Part shown: positions 1 through 4,497 of the stretch, one piece after another
How positions within the stretch are numbered: position 1 is the stretch's first letter
Layout of the letters: each line of letters starts with the position of its first letter
NCBI GenBank assembly: GCA_946480555.1
Contig: CAMLLE010000104.1
Coordinates: 1-8,378, forward strand
Direction: 5' to 3'
DNA length: 8,378 nucleotides
Source: an uncultured Verrucomicrobia subdivision 3 bacterium
GTDB taxonomy: Bacteria; Verrucomicrobiota; Verrucomicrobiae; Limisphaerales; CAMLLE01
The notes under the pieces: generated by a model
The model's input: only the letters and a program-made list of their open reading frames with translations
Databases searched by the model: none
What the model was told of the DNA's origin: nothing
Program-made: the position numbers and the translations under genes

Positions 1-1909
1 CCCACATCGGCGAGCGGCGGATGCGCACGCCTTCGATCAGCACGTTCCGGCAGCGATACGGATGAATAAAGCTCGGCCGCAGGTTGTCGCCTTCGCCAAA
101 GCGCCGTTCATCCACGGGCGTGCCCGCTTCGACCATTTTGCCGAGGCGATCGCGCGCGGCTTTCTGGCTGGGTGCGCCTTTTTTCCAGCCGTATTCCTCT
201 TTGCCCTTCCACGGCCACCAGGTTTTGTTGTCGGCCTGGCCGTCCAAAACGCCCTCGCCGGTGACCGCGATGTTCTCCTGATCGACGGCGTAAATCAGCG
301 GAGAATAATTCCAGCAATCCATGCCTTCGAATCGCGACAACACGGCCGGCAAATAGGCGCTTGTTTCCTTCTTGAACAGCAACGTTGCGCCGCCGTCGAG
401 ATGCAGATTCACGCGGCTCTTCAGATGAATGGGGCCGGTCAGATACATGCCCGCCGGCACGACAACGCGCCCGCCGCCGGATTTGGCGCAGGCTTCGATT
501 GCTTTGCGAATCGCTTCCGTGGAATCAGACTTGGGATCGGACTTCGCGCCGAAATCCGTGATCGCAAATTCGCGATTGGGAAACACCGGCGCCTGAATGC
601 GCGCGAGAATCTCCGCTGCCTGTTTCCATTCCTGGTCGAGAATGCTCGCCGAGCCATTCCCGCCGCCGGACTTTGCGCCGTCCGCTTTCATCGGCAACCC
701 GAGCAGCTTCTGCATTTCAATGCCACCGAGGATCAGCGGGCCGACACCCTTGAGATCGTTATTTACGATTGGTTCGCGCAGGTAATAGGCGTAGGAACCG
801 TCGCGGCCGTAGCCGAGGCCGGCGACCGAACAGCATTGGGTCAGGGAGATTTTACCGTCCGACTCGGTTTTCACGAGACGCTCGATCATTCCGGAATAGC
901 CCTTGAGCAACGGCGGAAGGTATTTTTCGCGCGGCAGGTAACCGCGGTTGATCGCTTTGGCAAACGTGTAGGTGAACATCGACGCCGCGGTCGCCTCCAG
1001 ATAGTTCCCTTCGCGTCCGCCTTGATCGAGCACCTGCCACCAAAGGCCGGTCGCCGGATCCTGATGTTTCACCACGCCATCGGCCACGAGCTTCAATGCG
1101 CTGATGACGTCACCACGTCCCGGATGCTTCTCCGGCAGGAAATCCAAAACATCCACGAGCGACATCGCAAACCACCCCAGGCCGCGGCCCCAGAAGTTTG
1201 AGGAGGTTCCCGTCGTCTTGTTGGCCCAATCCTGTTCCCGGCTTTCATCCCAGCCATGATAAAACAGTCCGCTCTTCGGATCGTAAGTATGCTTCACGAT
1301 CAGGCGAATCTGCTTCACCACGTCGTCGAAGGCGGCCGGTTCGTTGAAGAGCCTTCCGTATTCTGCATAGAACGGCGCGCCCATGTAGAGGCCGTCGAGC
1401 CACATCTGGTGCGGGTAGCGCTGCTTGTGCCAGAAACCGCCTTCGCTCGTGCGCGGATGGGTTTCGAGCTGCTTGCGCAGGAGCGCCGCGCATTTTTCGT
1501 AGCGCTCTTCCTTGGTCATTTGCCACAGCGCAAGCACGGTCTTGCCGGGATTGATGTTGTCGATGTTGTGATCCGCCAGCTTGTAGCCCTGGATGCCGCC
1601 ATCAGGTTTTACAAACGAGCCTATCGAAAGCTTGGTGAACTCGACGTAACGGGGATCGGGCACGATTTCGTTCAGCTTCAGCAGGGACAGAGTGAACAAG
1701 CCGGCGGTGTAATCCCATTTGGCCCGGCCGCCTTCCTTCCAGGCGAGCGTTTCGCCGCGGCGATCCATTTCGGATTTTGCCATGCGCACCGACCATTCGA
1801 GCGGCGCGGCGTCTTTGAATTCGCGCGGCAAGTCAGCGGCGGAAAGAGGAGAATGAATCAGCAGCAACGCGCTGATCGCAGCGGCGGAGAACCGGAAACA
1901 ATTTTTCAT
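1..1909 (-). CDS. Secreted GH105-GH28 fusion pectin-degrading enzyme (3' end beyond the window)
   Basis: The visible 636 codons start at ATG 1909 and remain open at the left edge. Residues 1-25 are a signal peptide (MKNCFRF, hydrophobic AAAISALLL core, LSAA cleavage region), so the product is exported. Residues about 36-404 match GH105 (YteR/YesR type), which removes the unsaturated uronic acid left on pectic oligosaccharides by lyases. Family hallmarks are NIDNINPGK (Asp117) and MWLDGLYMGAPF (Asp172, equivalent to catalytic Asp143 of YteR), then NFWGRGLGW, GNYLEATAASM and RDGSYAYYLREP. After a Gly/Ser-rich linker (about 408-422), residues from about 447 begin a GH28 polygalacturonase-like domain: FAITDFGAKSD, GGGRVVVPAGMYLTGPI, NLHLDGGATL, LRPSFIHPYRCRNVLIEGV. 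The GH28 catalytic aspartates (NTD, DD, GHG region) would lie past the edge, so its activity cannot be judged. No Shine-Dalgarno precedes the ATG. Whether the substrate is rhamnogalacturonan or homogalacturonan is inference. Confidence 0.93.
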   Translation of the reverse strand, partial: MKNCFRFSAAAISALLLIHSPLSAADLPREFKDAAPLEWSVRMAKSEMDRRGETLAWKEGGRAKWDYTAGLFTLSLLKLNEIVPDPRYVEFTKLSIGSFVKPDGGIQGYKLADHNIDNINPGKTVLALWQMTKEERYEKCAALLRKQLETHPRTSEGGFWHKQRYPHQMWLDGLYMGAPFYAEYGRLFNEPAAFDDVVKQIRLIVKHTYDPKSGLFYHGWDESREQDWANKTTGTSSNFWGRGLGWFAMSLVDVLDFLPEKHPGRGDVISALKLVADGVVKHQDPATGLWWQVLDQGGREGNYLEATAASMFTYTFAKAINRGYLPREKYLPPLLKGYSGMIERLVKTESDGKISLTQCCSVAGLGYGRDGSYAYYLREPIVNNDLKGVGPLILGGIEMQKLLGLPMKADGAKSGGGNGSASILDQEWKQAAEILARIQAPVFPNREFAITDFGAKSDPKSDSTEAIRKAIEACAKSGGGRVVVPAGMYLTGPIHLKSRVNLHLDGGATLLFKKETSAYLPAVLSRFEGMDCWNYSPLIYAVDQENIAVTGEGVLDGQADNKTWWPWKGKEEYGWKKGAPSQKAARDRLGKMVEAGTPVDERRFGEGDNLRPSFIHPYRCRNVLIEGVRIRRSPMW

Positions 1910-2051
1910 GGTTGTGTGTGTCGGCTATTCCAAGCCGGCGTCATCAAGGGCTCAGCAGCTTAGAACGGGAAGCCATCGAAAGGTTACGTGCAGCCGGCGG
2001 GTTTGGACATTGAGAATTCGGCAATTCAGCCTTCGCAATGTGCACTTTCTT

Positions 2052-2903
2052 TCAGGACCCGCCGCGCGCTTCACGCAGCAGCGTTTCGTAAGCTGCGTTC
2101 AGTTGCTTGGTCCATTCCTCAGCTTGCGCGCGTGACAGTTCATCCATTCCGGCGAAACGGTCGGGATGACATTCCTTGATGCGCTGCCGATAGGCGGCCT
2201 TGATTTGCGCCACGCCCGCATTTGGCGCAACGCCGAGCAGTTCCGTGGGAGACAGCGGCTCAGGCGCCGGCGCGGGAACTGGCTGCGGCTCGGGCTCGGG
2301 CTCCGGCGTGAGAACGCGCTTGCGCCCGCGAAACAACCGAATCTGCAATCGCAATGGCAGCGTGAGTGCGATGCGTCGTTCATCGGGATGAAAGAAAATG
2401 ACACCCGGCAGCAGCTTCAACTCGCGCTTCAGCCGCTCCCAATCCAGCGTTCCAAAAACGCGCTGCAGTTCGACCTGGTGCACCTGCCCGTCGCGGCCGC
2501 CCAGGTAATACAACACTTTCGCGTTCGTCCCCATGTCCCAGTTTTTCCATGTGCGCGCGTCGCGCCAGGCGGGCAAGCTTTCGAGAATGAGCCGCGGGCC
2601 GATGCCGATATATTCCCGCCAGAGCCATACCGGAAGAAAAGTCATGTCATCGCGCGCGGCGCGGATGACATCTATGAAGATTGCCGCGCAAACGTTCCCG
2701 GCCACGACTGCAGCGATCAGCGAAACCCACCACGCGAGTTGAAAATTGATGATGAGAAACAACTTCACCACCATGAACACCAGCCAGAATGTCAGGCCCA
2801 GAAAGATGCCGCCTCCGACGAAGGTCAGCAGGCCGTAGCCAGCGCTTTCCGCCATGCCATTCTTCCGCCGTTTGCGCAGCCACGATTCGAAATTCGCCGT
2901 CAC
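2052..2903 (-). CDS. Membrane-anchored protein with C-terminal J domain
   Basis: This 283-residue protein has a basic N-terminus (SWLRKRRKNG) and two hydrophobic segments (about 24-52 and 57-80), so it should be an inner-membrane protein. The middle (about 85-196) is a soluble region I do not recognise. A Pro/Glu/Ala linker (about 199-217, EPEPEPQPVPAPAPEP) leads to a terminal J domain (about 217-280). The J domain carries LLGV, the basic helix IKAAYRQRIKE, the HPD triad at 246-248 and LNAAYETLL. The HPD motif stimulates the ATPase of a DnaK/Hsp70 partner, so the protein probably recruits that chaperone to the membrane. It lacks the Gly/Phe and zinc-finger regions of DnaJ, which makes it a class C J protein. 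The start is uncertain: GTG 2903 keeps the basic N-terminus, while ATG 2855 (residue 17) has a GGAAGA ribosome-binding-like sequence just upstream. It begins 30 nt after the TerB-like gene and is probably co-transcribed with it. Confidence 0.87.
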   Translation of the reverse strand: MTANFESWLRKRRKNGMAESAGYGLLTFVGGGIFLGLTFWLVFMVVKLFLIINFQLAWWVSLIAAVVAGNVCAAIFIDVIRAARDDMTFLPVWLWREYIGIGPRLILESLPAWRDARTWKNWDMGTNAKVLYYLGGRDGQVHQVELQRVFGTLDWERLKRELKLLPGVIFFHPDERRIALTLPLRLQIRLFRGRKRVLTPEPEPEPQPVPAPAPEPLSPTELLGVAPNAGVAQIKAAYRQRIKECHPDRFAGMDELSRAQAEEWTKQLNAAYETLLREARGGS

Positions 2904-2933
2904 AATGAAGCCGTCGCCGCGCGTCGAGAAATC

Positions 2934-3320
2934 CTACGGCAGCGTCGAGCGCAGGCGGAATTCCTCCCGCAGCACGTTGAGCAATACCCGCTCCCGTTCC
3001 ACAATTTCGTTGTCGCTCGCGAGAATGCTGGAAACCAGGTTGAACGTCCGGCGGCGCACGTCGGCGGAATCGAACACCCCAGCGAGCTGATTGACGAAGC
3101 CGCGGATGGCTTCCGGCGAATTGCCGCGCTGGCGGGTGCGCGTATAGGCCGCGTCGAGGAAACGGGTGCGCGCGTCGTCAGACGCGAAATCCATGGCCTC
3201 GAGCAATTGCACGATGCGCCGATCTTCAACGGCGGTGAGGTTTCCATCGAGATACATGCCGAAGATCAGCAGATCAACAAGCGCCTGCTTCTGTTCGTTT
3301 GAAAAGCCGTCGAAATCCAT
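2934..3320 (-). CDS. TerB-like small helical protein
   Basis: This 128-residue protein starts at ATG 3320 with MDFDGFSNEQKQALVDLL and ends at TAG 2934-2936. It looks all-helical and cytoplasmic, with no signal peptide. The pattern fits the TerB/TerB-like superfamily: a first helical hairpin with an acidic turn (FGMYLDGNLTAVEDRRIVQLL, about 20-40) and a second related half (SILASDNEIVERERVLLNVL, about 98-117). TerB domains are acidic and metal-binding in some members, and the same fold occurs in DjlA-type co-chaperones. The frame stays open upstream to 3590, but that extension is low-complexity repeat translation and was not used. It lies immediately upstream of the membrane J-domain gene, so I infer a shared function. 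The link to tellurite resistance is only a family name; no other ter genes are present. The family call is from pattern recognition and less certain than the reading frame. Confidence 0.8.
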   Translation of the reverse strand: MDFDGFSNEQKQALVDLLIFGMYLDGNLTAVEDRRIVQLLEAMDFASDDARTRFLDAAYTRTRQRGNSPEAIRGFVNQLAGVFDSADVRRRTFNLVSSILASDNEIVERERVLLNVLREEFRLRSTLP

Positions 3321-3418
3321 AGTGGTTGAATCGCGCTGATGAAGGCGCAAGCGCGGCGGCGAGGCAAGCACCAATCTGAAGGGACTGGATCGTGGGAATC
3401 TGACGGTGCCTACGATTG

Positions 3419-3491
3419 TCGTTCTCGTAATCGTCGTCGTCCTCGTTGATGTTTGGGTTTTCGCGCAACGAAGAGGAGACAACGAGGACGA
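3419..3491. repeat. Hexamer-periodic TCGTNN inverted repeat
   Basis: Five consecutive hexamers of the form TCGTNN (TC, AA, CG, CC, TG endings) occupy 3419-3448. The complementary pattern returns at 3480-3491, giving a perfect 12-nt inverted repeat: TCGTCCTCGTTG at 3437-3448 against CAACGAGGACGA at 3480-3491, with a 31-nt spacer. Looser ATGA/GAGG hexamers continue to about 3510. Read as protein on the minus strand the left arm gives an acidic run (NINEDDDDYEND), so it can be mistaken for coding sequence. It may be one copy of a dispersed intergenic repeat family, but a single window cannot show dispersal. Confidence 0.6.
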
Positions 3492-3535
3492 GAATGAAAA
3501 ATGAGGATGACATCTCCCACTTTGCATCACGCCCT

Positions 3536-3563
3536 GGACCGTGAACCGGGAATCGTGGAATCG
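3536..3563. repeat. Short degenerate tandem of GGAATCG/GTGAACCG units
   Basis: Three related 7-8 nt units (GTGAACCG, GGAATCG, TGGAATCG) follow each other, preceded by GGACC. On the minus strand this reads as GATTCCAC/GATTCCC/GGTTCAC. It is too short and degenerate for a firm call. Confidence 0.3.
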
Positions 3564-3649
3564 CAGGTTCGTTGCCCCTGGTGCAGGCAAACGGCACGCG
3601 GAAAGTGGGTGCGATCAAGAAACGGTCTTCCGAAGTTGCAGCATCATTC

Positions 3650-3669
3650 TCTGAAAATTTTCCTTCAGA
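3650..3669. promoter_or_regulatory. AT-rich inverted repeat upstream of the cytochrome gene
   Basis: TCTGAA (3650-3655) and TTCAGA (3664-3669) form a perfect 6-nt inverted repeat around an 8-nt centre. The 10-nt palindrome GAAAATTTTC (3653-3662) overlaps it. This is the most AT-rich point of the gap and lies 43 nt before the cytochrome start codon. It could be an operator or part of a promoter, but nothing else supports this and chance is possible. Confidence 0.25.
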
Positions 3670-3712
3670 AAACCAGTTGCCCAGCCGTCATACTTCTGAA
3701 CACTTTGCTGTC

Positions 3713-4111
3713 ATGAATCGATTTGTTGCCATTCTTGTCTGGGCCTGCTTCGCGAGCCTCGCTTCCGCTGCGGAGCCCCCGACCCTGCCGCCCGCCGCCG
3801 AACGGCAAGGCATCACCTTCGCGCAAGACATTCAGCCGATCTTCGAGAAAGCGTGCGTGAAATGCCACGGCCCGGAAAAGGCCAAGGTCAAGCTGCGCCT
3901 GGATTCGCTGGAGGGCGTCTTGAAAGGCAGCGAGGAAGGCAAGGTTGTCCAGCTCGGGAACAGCGCCAAGAGTCGGCTTGTCCTCACGGTTGGGCAGCAG
4001 GTGGACAAAGATCTTTGGATGCCGCCACCAAACAATAAGCTCGGCATCAAGCCGCTCACGCCCGCTGAAATCGGATTGATCCGCGCCTGGATCGATCAAG
4101 GCGCGAAATAG
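3713..4111 (+). CDS. Exported single-domain cytochrome c (PSCyt1-like)
   Basis: This 132-residue protein starts at ATG 3713 and ends with TAG. Residues 1-20 form a signal peptide (MNRFVAILVWACFASLASAA), so it is exported to the periplasm and haem would be attached there. One haem c site, CVKCH, lies at 48-52 within IQPIFEKACVKCHGPEKAK. The likely distal ligand is Met103 in LWMPPP, followed by LTPAEIGLIRAWIDQGA (about 115-131). This order matches the planctomycete-type cytochrome c domain (PSCyt1), which in Planctomycetes and Verrucomicrobia is often fused to large PSCyt2/PSD1-type or other domains. Here it stands alone. It may be an electron carrier, but no redox partner is encoded nearby. 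The open frame extends upstream to 3572, but the signal peptide fixes the start at 3713. No Shine-Dalgarno is visible. Confidence 0.92.
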   Translation: MNRFVAILVWACFASLASAAEPPTLPPAAERQGITFAQDIQPIFEKACVKCHGPEKAKVKLRLDSLEGVLKGSEEGKVVQLGNSAKSRLVLTVGQQVDKDLWMPPPNNKLGIKPLTPAEIGLIRAWIDQGAK

Positions 4112-4497
4112 TCCGGGCCTAGGCTCTGACGAAAATTCGGGTACGGCCGAACCCGGCGCGGCTGTGCCGCACCCGCCCACCATGGTTCACCCTGCCAGCG
4201 GCAAACGGCCGGCGTAAGGGGAACCACGGCAAAGAAACCGGGGCGCAGTCGAACCCCCGATTCGGCAAACTACGGGTCCGCATGAACTGACCCGGGACGT
4301 CGCGCATATCGTCAACTGCGTCGAGGTCTGCCATCGAAGCGCCGGACCCGGCAACCGCCCCGCCCGGTTCACGTCCGCCACGCCCTCGCTTGAACAGCTG
4401 CGGCGCTCTCCTGTCTCACTTCCGATGCGCTGCTGCGTTTCGCTGTGCCGTAAACTTCTTGCCAAGCAAATGGCCGTTATTCCACCTTGAGCCGCCC
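4112..4497. other. GC-rich non-coding region with several imperfect hairpins
   Basis: No convincing gene lies in these 386 nt. They contain four inverted repeats in a row: 4138-4175 (10-nt arms, one mismatch); TGGTTCACCC 4183-4192 against GGGGAACCA 4218-4226 (one bulge); CGGGG 4239-4243 against CCCCG 4255-4259; and CGGGTC 4273-4278 against GACCCG 4289-4294. The rest (4295-4497) shows nothing recognisable and should include the promoter and leader of the DUF2723-like gene. The region could be a structured RNA, a decayed repeat or simply GC-rich DNA with chance pairing. Confidence 0.5.
4138..4175. terminator. Hairpin downstream of the cytochrome gene, possible terminator
   Basis: CGGGTACGGC (4138-4147) pairs with GCCGCACCCG (4166-4175) over 10 nt with one A/C mismatch. 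A smaller alternative hairpin, GCGGC-TGT-GCCGC (4158-4170), overlaps its right arm. It begins 27 nt after the cytochrome stop codon, where a terminator is expected, but no T tract follows on the plus strand. The only T run is AATTTT on the minus-strand side, where no gene needs terminating. Confidence 0.35.

Larger units (their letters stand above)
3321..3712. other. Divergent intergenic region, 392 nt, with short repeats
   Basis: This gap lies between the start of the TerB-like gene (minus) and the start of the cytochrome gene (plus), so it should hold promoters for both directions. I see no convincing -35/-10 pair. It contains the TCGTNN inverted repeat (3419-3491), a short GGAATCG-type tandem (3536-3563) and an AT-rich inverted repeat (3650-3669). 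Frames that extend the flanking genes into this region translate to low-complexity or unrelated sequence and look spurious. Confidence 0.6.

Noticed and set aside
62..1201. Long plus-strand open frame of 379 codons
   Set aside because: It lies wholly antisense to the GH105-GH28 gene, whose family motifs are unmistakable. The plus-strand translation has no recognisable domain.
1256..1963. Plus-strand open frame of 235 codons
   Set aside because: Antisense to the GH105 module and signal peptide; no domain or plausible start signal.
2013..2026. GAATT-CGGC-AATTC inverted repeat upstream of the GH105-GH28 gene
   Set aside because: Only 5-nt arms, about 100 nt before the start codon, with no repeat or promoter nearby; chance is likely.
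2382..2390. Second HPD triad in the J-domain protein (residues 172-174)
   Set aside because: It lies in FFHPDERRIALTLP, a strand-like region without J-domain helices, so it is coincidental.
2166..3302. Plus-strand open frame of 378 codons
   Set aside because: It runs antisense across both the J-domain and TerB-like genes, and its His/Arg/Gln-rich translation looks like a GC-driven shadow.
3321..3590. N-terminal extension of the TerB-like gene
   Set aside because: The added residues come from the TCGTNN and GGAATCG repeats. The domain begins cleanly at ATG 3320.
3572..3712. N-terminal extension of the cytochrome gene
   Set aside because: It would bury the signal peptide inside the protein; ATG 3713 places it at the terminus.
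4227..4310. tRNA-like sequence on the minus strand (GGTTCGACT, T-loop-like)
   Set aside because: The flanking bases do not form a 5-bp T stem, and no acceptor, D-arm or anticodon stem fits.
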